DNA of 64,000 bases from assembly GCA_014905825.1 (NCBI GenBank), contig JACGCN010000003.1, positions 2,480,001-2,544,000 of the forward strand. The letters run 5' to 3'. The translations under genes and the position numbers were made by a program. Under the pieces are notes generated by a model. That model searched no databases, was not told the origin of the DNA, and worked only from the letters and a program-made list of their open reading frames with translations. How positions within the stretch are numbered: the stretch's first letter is position 1; the number at the start of each line of letters is the position of its first letter. Shown here piece after piece: positions 36,478-49,079 of this stretch. The DNA is from Lyophyllum atratum. Lineage: Eukaryota > Basidiomycota > Agaricomycetes > Agaricales > Lyophyllaceae.

Positions 36478-37273
36478 GCAATCTCTAGAAAATCGCGCCC
36501 TAAGCGATACATGTAGTATTATGCGACGGACTGGCACTTCTTGTAGGATAGATTTTCCGGAGACAGAATGCAAGGTCTTGGAAATATGGATACAGCGCTA
36601 GTGATAGTGGTCATGCCCGCGGGCGGTCCCGACATGGTTCCAATGAAGCTACAAAGTTACGATCAAGGCGGATGAAGCCTGTAGATATTGAAACAAAACG
36701 CTCAACCTCCTGAGAATGTCTTGATCGCCTGATTATCAAAGACGGACAGAGACGGACTTCTTCGAAATTTGAACTTGAAGCGAATCCATACATACCGCTC
36801 AGCCGATCAACAAAGATCGCATTCGACCACGCGCTGCGTAGCGTACATACAGGCAGCAATCACACCCGGTTCATCTTCCATCAGCCTCTACATGGATTGT
36901 TCAATAGACGACAAGGATACAGATCAGATAGTAGACTACAGACACAGATTACATAGACGAGATGAGATAGCGGGCACTGCCGAGTGGCAGTGCTGCATGG
37001 TACAAGGTCCCGGTAGACACGCGTAGGGAGAACAATCCATCTTTGGCATTCCCAACGCGTCTAGGGACAGCAGGCCTGTCTGCCGTCTCCACAGTTCCAT
37101 TCGCTAACACGGAGCATTTAGAGGTCTGGCATCAATAATTGTAGTCACAATGGCCCAGCCCGGGGTCGAAAAAAGTTACCACATCTATCGCTGACATATT
37201 GCTAGGTAGGAAAACCTTTAGAACGGCAATCCCTCGACGTGTAACCGTCTCACCCTCACCACCACCCACGGCC
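36478..37273. other. Intergenic: upstream of the ligase gene
   Basis: No gene seen. It should hold the ligase promoter. Confidence 0.4.
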
Positions 37274-39302
37274 ATGCATTTCATGCACGATTTGCTCAAA
37301 AGCTTGGCTGATCATTCAGAGCGTCCACTTTTCAAGCAATACACAGGGTCGATAACAGGCTCAAACATCACGCCCTCTTGGACGTCCATTTCTTATGAAA
37401 CCTACCTAGGCGATCTCAACAACGCAGCTGCGTATTGGAAAATCCACCTCGAAGAGCTTGGAGTTCAGAATAGGGAGGTTGTAGGGATCTGGTGCGTGGG
37501 ATAACGTCTATCTGCCGCGGGCCCGGCACTGTGATCTCACAGGTACGACTATTAGGATCACTGGATCACTCTATACCGACTTGGTTCATATCTATGCAAT
37601 TATAAGGGCTGGCTTTATCCCACAGGTGTTCAGCTCAGCTCTGTTATCAAAGGGAGGCTCTGTCGTCAATGATCTACTCCATATCCGTGCCGGGAAGGCT
37701 TTCATCTACGACGGATACTACGCCGAGCATGCTCAACATATCACTGTGCCGATATCTATGATCCCAGATCTCGCTTCTATTCCAGAGACCCCACACTGGA
37801 GGCTACAGGACCTCCCTCACGCCGAGGATGATGACGTTGCAATAATCTTCCATACCAGCGGAACTACTTCGGGACGACCAAAACCTGTGCCTCAAACACA
37901 TAAATGGTTGAAATGTCAATCACAAGTAAACTGGCCTGGGGCGTGGCAAGGGGGCGACGGAACCCAGAAGCGATTCAATAATCTGGGCTCCTTCGGTAGC
38001 ATTGGTTCCGCAACCGGTAAGTTCACGGGAATTTGAGAGGCCAATGTTTCTGAGACGCCTTGTGGCAGCAATCAACTACCTTTCACCATCAGGGCAATGC
38101 CTCATTCAGACATCTAAGCCTGATATCGATGCCGATGAGTTGTTGGCCATGGTCCGCACGGAGGGGCTTAATAATATCCTACTATTCGCAAGCTGGTTTT
38201 CCAAGCTTTTAAAGGTCGCGCGTACCAATCCCGATGTCCTCAAAGCCTTGCGTAGCATGCAGCAAATATCATACACCGGAGAAGCATTGAATCCAGATGA
38301 CGCGCGGTGGGTGGTCGAGCAAGGGATACCCGTTGCGGTATGTCGTTCTGTCCAAATTCTTCGAAGCGCTAATTTATGAACTTCAAGGTAATCTATGCCA
38401 CTACAGAGACAGGTGCCAGAATCCTTGATCTCTTTCAGTTGAAAAGCTAATATGTGACACCTACAGCAATATGTCTCGTCTCCGATCTGACGGCACCGGC
38501 GAACTTGCCGTCCATGCGTACGGTTAAGGGCATGAAGTGCGAGTTTATACCCCATGCCAGGACAATTCCGTCAGATGAAACTGAGGGCGCTGATCGTGAA
38601 GCGAAGCTTTTTGAATTCTTTGTACCAGAGGATGCAGGCAACTGTCCCCACCTATCTATACGAAATCGCCCCGACGGACATGTAACGGGTGATCTATTCG
38701 AAGAGACTGGACCTGGCTACTACATCTTCCGTGAGTTATAGTCGTACCCCAACATCGACACTCCTAAGGAAATTTACATCTAATAAACTAGGTGGAAGAA
38801 CCGATGATTGGATCAGGTCGGGAAACGGCCGGCTTGGCTTTTGTGACACAAAGTGCGTAAACTACATTGTTAAAACTCGATTATACCGTTGGCCTCTAAT
38901 TGACCTGGATTTCCTAGATCAATCGAGGACAACGTCAAGTTGATCTGCTCAGATCTGGTGCAAAACTGTGTTGTCGTCGGGAATTCCAAACCCGTCGTGC
39001 TTTTCGTTGAGCCCACGCCCTCGTTTGCTCACTGCGTCGAAACTCCTACCAAGATGAAGGCCGAGATCATGAAGCGCACAGAGGTATTCCAGGCAACACT
39101 TCTTCCTCATGAAAAGATCGACGGTCGACTGGTGGTTGTTCTGCCAGGAAGCCTCCCTCGAACGACGGAAAAAGGAAATATCAGGTAAGATCTATGTCTT
39201 CGTTGGTCCTCAACATCGTTTATGTTTTGGTCTTCTCTCAGGCGGAAGGCAGTAGAAGAGACTTACGCAGACGTTCTGGAGGAGATATACTCCCACTTCT
39301 AA
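37274..39302 (+). CDS. Stand-alone adenylate-forming (AMP-binding) ligase
   Basis: Activates a carboxylic acid with ATP to an acyl- or aryl-adenylate. Introns join in phase from MHFMHDLLKSLADHSERPLF to the end at 39302, roughly 560 residues. Core motifs: DVAIIFHTSGTTSGRPKPVP (phosphate loop), FGSIGSATAINYLSPSGQC, QQISYTGEALNP, VIYATTETA, then CPHLSIRNRPDGHVTGDLFE, GRTDDWI with the hinge Asp, and LPRTTEKGNIRRKA with the catalytic lysine. It ends right after the C-terminal subdomain, with no carrier, reductase or thioesterase domain, so it hands its acyl group to CoA or to a separate partner. A cluster role in loading an aromatic or fatty acid is inferred. Confidence 0.87.
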
Positions 39303-39541
39303 AACCACCAGTAGTCGGCGTCGTATACTTGGCCATATTGTGCTAGAAGTTGACGCCGAATGACAATACACGTCGAATCATTCACTAGTAATGGTGAATG
39401 AACCATACCAATTTCGAAAGGCAGCTGGAGATCTGGGCCGTACGTATCCTTGTCTATGTAACCAGATCTTGACAGTTCCATCTTATCTTGATTGCACAGA
39501 AGTCCAACTATATCATACATCATAAGTTCGAGTGGATGCGC

Positions 39542-41381
39542 TCATTCTCCCCAAATTCGCCTCGCTGTTGCGACCAAGAGCTCCAACTTCTTACGTTGGT
39601 CCTACGTAACTTTAAGTTGCGTGTTGAAAGAACCTGTGGAATTACTCACAGCTTCAGTGACAGGATTACCCTGCCATGCCGACGTGAACCCGCATTGGGT
39701 ACTAATACAGAGCCTACGCAGGAGATTAGTATACCTCTTCTCATATCAAGGGAAATAGACGAACTGATTCAATGCTTGTTTCCTCGTTCGCTCCGGATCA
39801 CCTTTGCAGATGGCATCCACTGCTTCATTGACACGGGCTTCCAGTTCATCTATCGATTCCAACTGGGTGACGATATAAGATTAGCCTGCCGTCATCTATG
39901 AGCGCATGTACGCCCTAACATACCTCTGGTCTCTTGGTCGTAACGAGCCCTAGCACCGCCGTCTTATTCAGGGGAAGATGTGCCAAAGGCGCAAAGTCTC
40001 CAGAGCGTTCATTATCGTACTCAAGCTGACACATAGGTTAGCATCACCTTAAAAGGACGACAATGCCCTTACGTAGAAGGTATCCACATCAAGGTCGTTG
40101 AATAGCTTGATGGCTATACGAGCGTAACTTCCTTCGGTGAAATGATTTCCCTGTTGTTATTGCATGATCAGAGGCGACCATCTCCATTACGGAGTAAATA
40201 TCTACCCTGTAATTTCCGCGACACATATGTACGCCGAAAGTCAAATCCTCCGGTCTCCCCTGCGTGCAGACATTCATCGCGCGAATATATGTATCCAGGA
40301 GCGCTTCGTGATCTGTTCCCTCGGCTTCCATACCCGAGATCATACTCTCACTGCAGAAATAACAGAAACTCGGGTTATCGATCTGTATATGACCTGTTTC
40401 ATGCTGACGTTTAACGAGGAAAATCTCTGAATCAAGGAGGTCAAGATACGCACGACATCCATTCTCGTAGAGTTCCGCGATTTCAGCACGGTAAGCTACA
40501 CCGAGGTCGTCGAAGAACTCGTCTATGCCAACGATTGAGAAATGTAATCCGACGAATAGCTCATAAAATGATCATGGCTCACCATCATTCTTGTAGATAG
40601 ATAAATCATAAGTTTCGCGCGAACCATGACGTTGATGGATCCAAGAAGGCGCAGCCATGGTGACTTTAATGTTCTTCACCTCCTGATGTAACGGCTGAGT
40701 TGAATTTGAAGGGATATAGTTCCAAAAGACCCACCTCAGGAGCTACAAGACTCTTCAAATACTTGAACTCGTCAACGTAAAAAGGTTTTGTGCGCTTGAT
40801 TTTACCCTGCGGGCGATACTAGATGAATCTCGTTGCCGCGTGCCGGGTAGAGGTTCGACGTACGTCGCAAAAGAAAGTCGGACTCTCTTTCACGTCAGCA
40901 TTGTACATCCTGGCGACATGAGGAACATATCGCTAGAATAACAGTCATTGGATGAACACGTCATCAGTATCTCAGGACATCACCTTGAATGCTTGAATGG
41001 GCCCTGCCGATGCTGGATAAGGCGATCTGTCATCGCAAATTTGGGATAATAGCTCACTGTTCAACGCCTTCATTCCCTCCAGATTATTGAAAACTCCTTC
41101 AAAAAATATAGCCCTGGCCGTCTCTTAGTTTTCAGAAATGGTGAACCCGAATGCTGTACCCACCTTCGTAGCTCCCCATCTGTGATCGTTTTGATCCCAG
41201 CAGCTTGTTGCAACTCAACGACCGCTTTGATTGCTTCATCTTCGAGCCCTTTTAGGTCTTCCCTGGAGCATTCTTTTGCTTCAAAAAGAAGACGTTTCTC
41301 GTAGAGCGCTGCAGGCCGAATAAAGGATCCAATATGCTCAGCACGAAAAGGCGGACGGACGTGGAGCTTTCGAGGGGTCAT
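39542..41381 (-). CDS. MetE/UROD-like zinc methyltransferase
   Basis: Belongs to the cobalamin-independent methionine synthase C-terminal superfamily, a TIM barrel with zinc. It starts MTPRKLHVRPPFRAEHIGSF, where the RAEHIGSF segment is the barrel opening. Then KTITDGELRR, AIFFEGVFNNLEG, MAAPSWIHQRHGS, GVHMCRGNY (the His-x-Cys zinc ligands) and LCISTQCGF (third zinc Cys), with PVTEA before the C-terminus. About nine exons; the junctions checked are in phase. It lacks the folate-binding N-terminal half of true MetE, so it is not the housekeeping enzyme. Fungal homologues of this short form are uncharacterised. It is convergent with the ligase (239 bp) and divergent from the O-methyltransferase. 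Confidence 0.8.
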
Positions 41382-42008
41382 TTTGGTTCGAAATCAAGGC
41401 TGAAGCGCAAACGGCGCTGTTTGAACTTACGTATCATATCGAATAGAAGTCGCATTGATGGCTTATCCACGAAGGAGATTAGATTCCGAGGGTTACCGAT
41501 GGAGATATTACTTGATCAGTAAGCACAGTAGCCAACACGAGGACCTGGCTGCCAGCTGGACCTGGCAAGTCACCTACTTACTGATGCCGGCCGCTCCTTG
41601 GCGCCGTGTTGACATTTCCATTCTTGAAATAGCAGCAGCGCTGTGAACTTCATCAGATATTTATCATCAGACCTCGCGTTGATGGGACATGCTGGCTCCA
41701 TCTCTGTTCACCCTCCTCCCGGGGGTTATTCGCGTAGGCGATGACCTGCGGTGTTTCCCGACTGTTGTCACTTGATCCCAATTGTCTTTTGGCAATTCCG
41801 AAGCCATCAAAACTGCGCTCATGACCTTGCAACATAACCTTGCGGCTCGGACGGATACCCAACTTGGACTCACACTTCCGTGCGGATCTCGCGGATCTGG
41901 TACGCCCTGGCTGGTGTCATGTCCTCGGTTAGATGTAACTTTTCATTGTAATTGTAATCTTAACCGTCCATATAAGTGCCCTGTCTTCAAGAAAATGTGC
42001 CCTTAACA
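41382..42008. promoter_or_regulatory. Bidirectional promoter between MetE-like and O-methyltransferase genes
   Basis: 627 bp separate the divergent start codons, suggesting shared control of two methyl-transfer genes. No regulatory motif is singled out. No gene is seen in it. Confidence 0.4.
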
Positions 42009-43859
42009 ATGATCGCGAATCGGACCCAGCTAGCATCTCTCGTATCCCTTATCTCTGAGGCGACGAAAGTGGTGGAAGCAGAGTTCCATCGATCAGGCTC
42101 CTCTGGAGTGCCTTGTCTCGATGAACTCGAACCGCATCCCTTAGACATAGAGGTCTACTCAGAAGAAATGAGAAACGCGGTACAAATCCTGGAGGGCGCG
42201 TGCGCTCAATTGTGCGCGACTGTGGCTCGACCTAGCCACGTCATGCTGAACGTAAGTCGTTCTGTCCGAGGTCACAACGTGAACTCATCCGGCCACCTTC
42301 AACGCGCTACGTTAGAAAGTGTCTTCGGTGCGTCCTTATCATCACTTCTACCTGATGTCAGTATCGGCAACTCACGCGTTTCTTGAATCTAGTTCTACGA
42401 ACCTGCCTGCTTGAACGTAGTTTTGCGCTTCAAAATTTCGGACATTTTGCAAGGAAAGCCATGCGGAATGCACATATCGGAAATAGGGAAGATTTCTGGT
42501 GTCGATCAAGGCAAAATAGGTCGGATTCTACGATTGCTCGCGAGCAGACATTGCTTCCGAGAAGGTGTGTGATCACTTTTATTGCATATGATTTATAGGC
42601 TTATATTAGATGCAAAGTATCCCGAGATGTCTTTGCGAATAACCGGCTAAGCCTGCAGCTGCTCTCGACAAATCCCTTCTATAGTCTTGCGCTTGACTAG
42701 TTTGTTGTTTAATTTCCGTCTCTGGGTACTTGCTCACGAATTTTAGTGCTGACGAAAACTACAAGTGGACATCTGAACTTGCTGAGACGTTGGCAGACCC
42801 TGTTATGGGTCATTCTGCTGCCCCTGAGCATGCTGCGTTCAATAAGTATACCGGATACACGTGTACATTTTTCGACTATCTAGGAGGGGTAAGATACCAT
42901 ACCTATACTACATCCTTGATACTAATTCTTCCACTCCTCAGGCAGCTCCCGGAGGCCTTGAGTATGGTTCACGTCTTGGCAAGGCTATGGTGGCTTGGGG
43001 TGTCGCAACAGAAGCCGGCGCGGTCATCAAAGGTGAATTTTAAGGAACTGTTGGGTCGTTTAATCGATGGTGATCTAACGAAATTTACAGGCTTCCCTTG
43101 GGGGGAGCTCCCAGAAAACGCGTCCGTGTGTGACGTTGGCGGTGGTGTCGGTACCGTGACGATGCGTTTAGCAAAAGCTTATCCAGGATTGCTGTATAAA
43201 CTCCAAGATACTCCGAAACGCATCCAGCAAGCGCAGGAAGAATTTTGGCCTGAACGATTCCCCGAGGCTTTGATTCAGAATAGGATCGAGTTCAAGGCGA
43301 TGGACTTTCTGGTAGAGTCGCCAATAGAACATTGTGACGTGTATTATGTGAGCTCCTTGGTCCTCTTTTGAACGCACTCGCTGAAGTGTGTTTCTAGCTC
43401 AAGAACGTCATGTAAGTGCCTCGATATACCGGGGCGCATGATATAGTTATCGAGAATGGCTTTTAGACATGACTTTCCCGACGAGGCAAGTATTACAATT
43501 CTGCAAAACGTCCGCAATGTCATGGCTCCCCAAAGTCGTGTCCTAATTCGTACGTCAAAAAGCATCTCCTAAGAAACGCGATCATCTAAGAATACGCTGC
43601 AGAGGAATATATAATTCAACCCGCATCTCCCCCACGCGGTGAAGAGCCAAGTCACCCTCCGGCACCATCGCCATTACTACCCAATTACGGCGCGGGAAGA
43701 ATTCGACAGTACCATCTAGACATAGACATGATGACCGCTCTGAACAGTCAGGAACGTACCCTTGACGATTTTATCATGCTTGGGAAAGCGGTAGGCCTGA
43801 AATTTGTAAAGCTGTGGAGCGTAGGAGAGATGGACATTGTAGAGCTATCAATAGAGTAG
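42009..43859 (+). CDS. COMT-type SAM-dependent O-methyltransferase
   Basis: Transfers methyl from SAM to a phenolic hydroxyl. An N-terminal dimerisation/winged-helix part (FYEPACLNVVLRFKISDIL, IGRILRLLASRHCFREVS, FANNRLSLQLLSTNP) precedes the Rossmann core. Motif I is VCDVGGGVGTVTMRLAKAYP; the catalytic base sits in LKNVIHDFPDEASITIL. The C-terminus (YGAGRIRQYHLDIDMMTALN, ERTLDDF, VGLKFVKLW) shapes the substrate pocket. All introns are phase-consistent, including a 14-nt exon encoding LKNV-. The Methyltransf_2 family methylates orsellinate-type and flavonoid-type phenols, so a phenolic substrate is likely. A dead fragment of a close paralogue lies at 21.0-21.5 kb. Confidence 0.88.
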
Positions 43860-44187
43860 AGTACATATTTCATCCTATTCGTTCTGAGTTGACAGCTCTG
43901 ATAGTAACCCGCGCGACATGTACATAGAATAGAATTGTTACGATACCACCGGTCTAGAAATCACAACGTTAATCGAGACCCTTTTTTGCCACTCAACTTG
44001 CGATTTCCGCCTTGTTGCCATTATGCAGCGCGCCGGCCAAGCGCCCGCGTATTCAGTGAACTCGCTGATAAACGCCCCTATCGACCGGAAAATCCTCCAG
44101 CCCCGAATTGCATAGATAGATATAAGACTAGATTGTACAGTATCACAATTACAGATTTCAGATAGCTGGTAGTAATCCCCAATGAAA

Positions 44188-45437
44188 CTAATTACTGTCA
44201 TATGGTTCCGCTTCCACCTTCGTCTTCGACTGGTCCGAGTCGCCAGATATGGCGTGCTTGGTGTATTTGTCGTGAACTGTGTCTTGTGAGACCATGATTC
44301 TTACCTGGCCCTTGTCGTCCGTAGTTCCATGTGTTTCCCGAGGGGACATGATGTGGAGAGGTAGTGAGCTCGCTCTGCTTACAGATGATACGGTCTTGGC
44401 ACGCGTCGCACCGGCCGTGCGGATGATGATGAGGTTGAAAGCAATACCGGCGATGCCGACCTCCTAAGATCATTGAGACGTCTCAGAGGATGCGAACCTT
44501 CTTTGAAGGTGAAATTGACGTACCGCGCTGGAGACGACATATAAAGAGTTGCTTCCCGAAGTGTACGTCACGAAGGTCGCGAAAGCCGCCACCGTGTATA
44601 ATAACCCGGATTCGATAATGACTTGCATCATGTGCTTCATGACATTTGGGCGGGGCCCAGCTGTGTTTTGGTACACGTACTGGTCGTGATGTCGAGCTAC
44701 CTTCCATATGGGCCATACAAGGAGGGCTGGGGGAACCTTAGCGGGATGCAAAGAGTCGGAAGGAACAACGCACCAGTCGTGATGATGTTTAAGCTAACTG
44801 TAGATGCCCAGAAAGCCACACCATATGGGTGGAGCTTGCTCACGCTCACGAGGACATGCTCCGTAAATGTAGCCTCGTAATAGACTAGGAACGCTGCGCA
44901 GACTGTGCCACCGACCCAGAGTGCCATGGACAGCGCCACCACAAACCAATTTCGGGCATATACGATCCAACAGCGATAAATCTAACTTGAGTGGTTAGGA
45001 CAGCGAAGTGAAAGTCAATTTCGACGTTACCAGCATCGCATCCCCGATCGTTGTCTGGGAAAGTAGTGTGGCAGACTAAGTACATGGGAACCAGTTAGAA
45101 AGATGTCATCGTGTCAATGACAAGGGAATCGCACCTTCAGAACAACAGACCAGTGCGAGATTTCTCTAAAGCTTGCTTCCGCGCCTCCAGGTGGTGTTTG
45201 GACGAACGCCCGCCAGATGACAACGAAGCTGAGTGCACTAGCCATGGTCGTGTTGAAGAACATGAACAGTGCGACGGCCACCATAGGATAGTTAAGTTCT
45301 TTGATGCTCTTCCATCTCAAGCCTGTTGAGAATAGAGCAAGTATGGTGTGGAAAAAAGTGACCAGATACAGTCCGAGGACGATGCTCTCGACAAAGAAGG
45401 CCGCTATTCTGGCTTCGACGATCGAAAATTGGGCCAT
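44188..45437 (-). CDS. Seven-helix DUF6534-like membrane protein A
   Basis: The first of three paralogues between 44 and 53 kb. It starts MAQFSIVEARIAAFFVESIV and has about seven hydrophobic segments, including GLYLVTFFHTILALF, MVAVALFMFFNTTMASALSF, FVVALSMALWVGGTVCAAFLVYY, VAFWASTVSLNIITT, ALLVWPIWKVARHH and IIESGLLYTVAAFATFVTY, with IGIAFNLIII-type ending EVGIAGIAFNLIIIR. A hydrophilic C-terminal tail follows. The four introns are in phase; the second exon is 24 nt. These agaricomycete proteins are uncharacterised and commonly multicopy. It is convergent with the O-methyltransferase. Confidence 0.82.
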
Positions 45438-47822
45438 AGTGATCGAAGCGGATTGACGTCGGGAGCTCCTGGCACTTTATCCAGGTCTTGCGAAGGTGAA
45501 ACGGCTCCTCCCAACTAGCGTAAAGGCAAAACGTAGTGGAGACAGCCCAAGGCGTCTTATCTGAGTCCCGAGAAGCAGCGGCCAAATACTCATCTACTGT
45601 GCGAAGTCAAATGCCATGCTGGTTGCGTCCAGACCTTTCCCCATTCAGGTTGTTACCTCGGACCGGTTATTCTGGTTCCCCAGAGTACATACGAGCTCCA
45701 TCAGCCAATAATCAATCACATGATCCGACAACAACATGTCAGTCGGTATCGTCGTTCTCATTCCACCCTATCAGCTTGTAACTAGGCATCATGAGCTGAG
45801 AAGTTGTACGCTAAGTAGTCGATAAAGACAAACCGAAACGAATCACCCGAAACGTATTTCGTCCGGATTTTCTGGTGGCGTCAGCGTGAGTGTCGACGTG
45901 AAAGAATAAATGCGAAAGCCGTGCGATTTTCCCTGTGATCATCTGTCATCGTCGTGTGAGCTCACGCTGAATCTTCCGCTGAGACCGAGCATCAGGATTC
46001 AGATCCGCCTCAATCTTGATCACAGCTTGCACCAATCATTGATGAGTGATAAAATGTAGCGAAGTGTGGACCTCGAGCGCAAAGGAAGCAGTTGTGAAAC
46101 GTTAGGCCATCTTTGACCATCAGGTAGAAGTAACGAAGACCGAGGAAACGCATCCTGTTCATCTTCGAAGTTAAGCAGGATCAAAGGGAGTCTGGACAAA
46201 CGGCATTTGATGGTCTGGCAGCTGTCTAGTTGGTAGTACCTTACGTCCCTCAAAATCGCCCATGGAGAAATCCCCGTGGAAAATAAGGCATCTGGCGGCC
46301 ATCGCACCGAAGGAAGAACAAGAGGGAAGAGGAAACCCGGCTTGATACGGTTCTGCAAGGTCGCGTACTGGTCGGCCGATGTTACAACACCTGCGTGGAA
46401 TGCGGCAACTTCGAAGATGGCAATGAAAAGCTGTTATGGCAAAGACTGGATTTAGTACACGGCATAACTCGGCGTTTTAGCAACCGCATGTTCGACATTA
46501 TGTGACGTAGAGAAATTATGACCTGGACGTATCCATCAAGGTGGTTTGTACCAGACCCTGGTGAGCAGACAATGAACAAGAGTCGATGGAAATGCTTCGT
46601 TACGCACTTTGACAAATGACAATTGAGAGTCCTGAAAAGAGTCAAACATATTCAGGAATTATACTATCCTGAACAGTCGGAAAAGAATTACCGGTGCCTT
46701 GAGGATGTCAGTCACTGAAACCGTGGACCAAAGCCAACCGTCGGGGCGAAGATATCTACAGGCACCATCGGCGGGAATGATTCCGTGCCTATGCCCAGAT
46801 ATAAGTGCCTAGCCTCATCGAGCCTCTCACAGGAAATATTCAGGGTCAACCCTAGTACTGTCGAGAGAGAAGCCAGAAGTACGGTGGGATTGTCGCGTTG
46901 GTATCACAAGACCTCCGCTACGTTTCTGTTACTCCGTATGAGATATATATGACAGTCGTGCACCGAGGCACAGGCTGTCGTCCTAGACTTGTCCTAGACT
47001 AGCCTCGTAGGGCGAAATTGACGACAGTGATTCAGAACAATTGCACTCATAGTGACCACTGATATACACTCACAAAATCCCTCCCTCAATTACCGAAACA
47101 TCACAGAGAATAGAACTGATGTTCAGGATCAGACGACCAGTGGTATAAGTGGGAGTGGAGACCGTTGAGACTTGTCAGAAAGACACCTAAGTTCGGATGG
47201 GACGGGATTGAATCGGAGTTGAAGTCTCACGTGATCGCGACGCGACGAAGTGTCGCGACCTCCGAGTCAGCTCTTCTTTCTTCTCGACCGCCAACACAGC
47301 CGACACTTCATATAGGATCATTATCAACATCAATATCATGCCCCCGAAATCCTGAAGCAGTCAATCTTCAACGCTTTATCCAAGGCAAGGGATGGGAAAC
47401 GAAGGGATACGGTATATCCTACATCCTACTGGACGATTTGAAGTTTGGGAGTAGGACTTATCCGTCTGAGGCGAGCTTGGACAGAGCGGATGCGCGTCGT
47501 CGTGTTTTTTTCGGCATACAGGGCCATCGCGCTGCCGGCCTCGTTGAGATCTCCGGTATATTATTCAGGTGTTTCTATGTCAATCAACTCCAAGTTGGAA
47601 GCTCGATCTGGGAGCTGGAACCTAGAGCGATACCAACGTTTATGGATGGACGAACCATCGCAAAGGGGTGCCATAGCCAGCTCAGGATAGACTCCTCGAA
47701 CCTCTATAGGTGGCGCTCGACTCTTGGGTTTGGAACTGTGAAAACCGTCAATGAATTTGGCCCTTAGGTACTCGTACTCAAGACGGTCTAGGACATCACG
47801 ATGGTGTACTCCCTGCCTGGTT
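45438..47822. other. 2.4-kb stretch without a confident gene
   Basis: Apart from the coding-like patches at 46050-46850 (listed separately), there is a 200-codon open frame on the plus strand (47165-47767) with no recognisable domain and no introns. I give it little weight. Confidence 0.3.
46050..46850 (-). other. Coding-like exon fragments of an unrecognised gene
   Basis: On the minus strand several patches look like exons: IPADGACRYLRPDGWLWSTV ending LKAP at a GT donor, DSQLSFVK after a TTTTCAG acceptor, and later QNRIKPGFLFPLVLPSVRWP followed by PDALFSTGISPW. They lie in different frames and could be spliced, but I could not close a complete model or name a family. It may be a real gene with small exons or a decayed one. 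Confidence 0.3.
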
Positions 47823-49079
47823 CTACATGGTCAAATCTGATTCCTGCTCCGATTCGTCTATCTGACGAAGCGTCGTATGGTTGGTGGTTGTATTACGTGA
47901 TCCCGAAAACCGCATACTGCCTTTCTCATCCTGTTTCCCCCTGCTTTCAACGAAACGAGGCGCAACGATACGTAGACTCGATACAGTACTGCCGCTAGGG
48001 CTGGGTGCCTGGGGTATGGTCACGATGCGCGATGCCTGGGATGTGCGTATGATGATGAGGTTAAATGCTATGCCAGCGATGCCGATTTCCTAAAATGAGT
48101 TGAGAGTTGAGAGGATGCGGAAATTGCAGAGAGAAGGATGGACGCACTGCGCCTGAGACGACGTATAGTGAGTTGTCCCCTATGGTGAATACTACGAATG
48201 TCACGAGCGCGACAACGGTGTATAACAGCCCAGATTCGATGATAACCCTGATGAGGCGCTTCATGGTGATCTTGCCAGAACGACGAGGAGGCGAGGTTTC
48301 CTGCGCCGCATACTCTTCGTGATGCCGCGCGACCTTCCATATGGGCCATACAAGGAGTGCTGGGATACTCTTAGCCTGACGCATGTAGTCTCGAAGCGGG
48401 AGGGACGTACCGGTCGTGATAATATTCAAGGTCACTGAAGAAGCCCAGAACGCCACTCCGAAAGGGCGGAGCTTGCTCACGCTGACAAGGACGTGCTCCT
48501 TGAACGTACTCTCGTGATAAACCATGAATATTGCGCAAACTATGCCGCCCAACCACAGTAGGATAGAAAAAGCCACTTTGAGCCAGGAGCGGTGATATAC
48601 GACCCAGCAACGATAAATCTGCAGGGGGGTAAGATCAGTGATTTGAGAGCTGAAGCCTTGGCTAGTTTTATGCTACTCACCAATATCGCATCTGCAATGA
48701 TAGTTTGGAACATCAGAGTGGCTGACTTGGGTGAGATCCATCAGTTCTGAATATGGTGCCACCAGAAGGAAGCTCATACCTTCATAACGACCGCCCAATA
48801 CGAAATTTCCTTGAAGCTTTCCACGGCAGTCCCAGGCGGCGCCAGGACGAAAGCACGCCAAAATACGTGCAGGCTCAGAGCAGTTGCTACGGTCGTGTTG
48901 AAGAACATAAGCATGACAACGATGACCATGGGATGGTTGAGTTCCCCGAATCTCTTCCATCTCGGCCCTTTTGAGAAAAGGAAAAGAATTGTGTAGCCAA
49001 AGGTGACTAGGTAAAGACCCAGCACGACGCATTCAACGAACAAGGAGGTTATTCTCGCCTCGAGGATCGTAAATGCCAT
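47823..49079 (-). CDS. Seven-helix DUF6534-like membrane protein B, splice acceptor lost
   Basis: Paralogue of A with the same helices: GLYLVTFGYTILFLF, MVIVVMLMFFNTTVATALSL, VAFSILLWLGGIVCAIFMVYH, VAFWASSVTLNIITTG, ALLVWPIWKVARHH and EIGIAGIAFNLIIIR. In A and C the 24-nt second exon (TTIGDAML or TIIGDAML) follows a CAG acceptor. In B the matching exon TIIADAIL is preceded by CAA: the acceptor dinucleotide at 48705-48706 reads AA. Skipping this exon keeps the frame but removes eight residues of a helix. The gene may be damaged or expressed as a shorter form. Confidence 0.72.

Noticed and set aside
47165..47767. A 200-codon plus-strand frame
   Set aside because: No domain, no introns and no plausible start context; kept only as a note in the gap entry.
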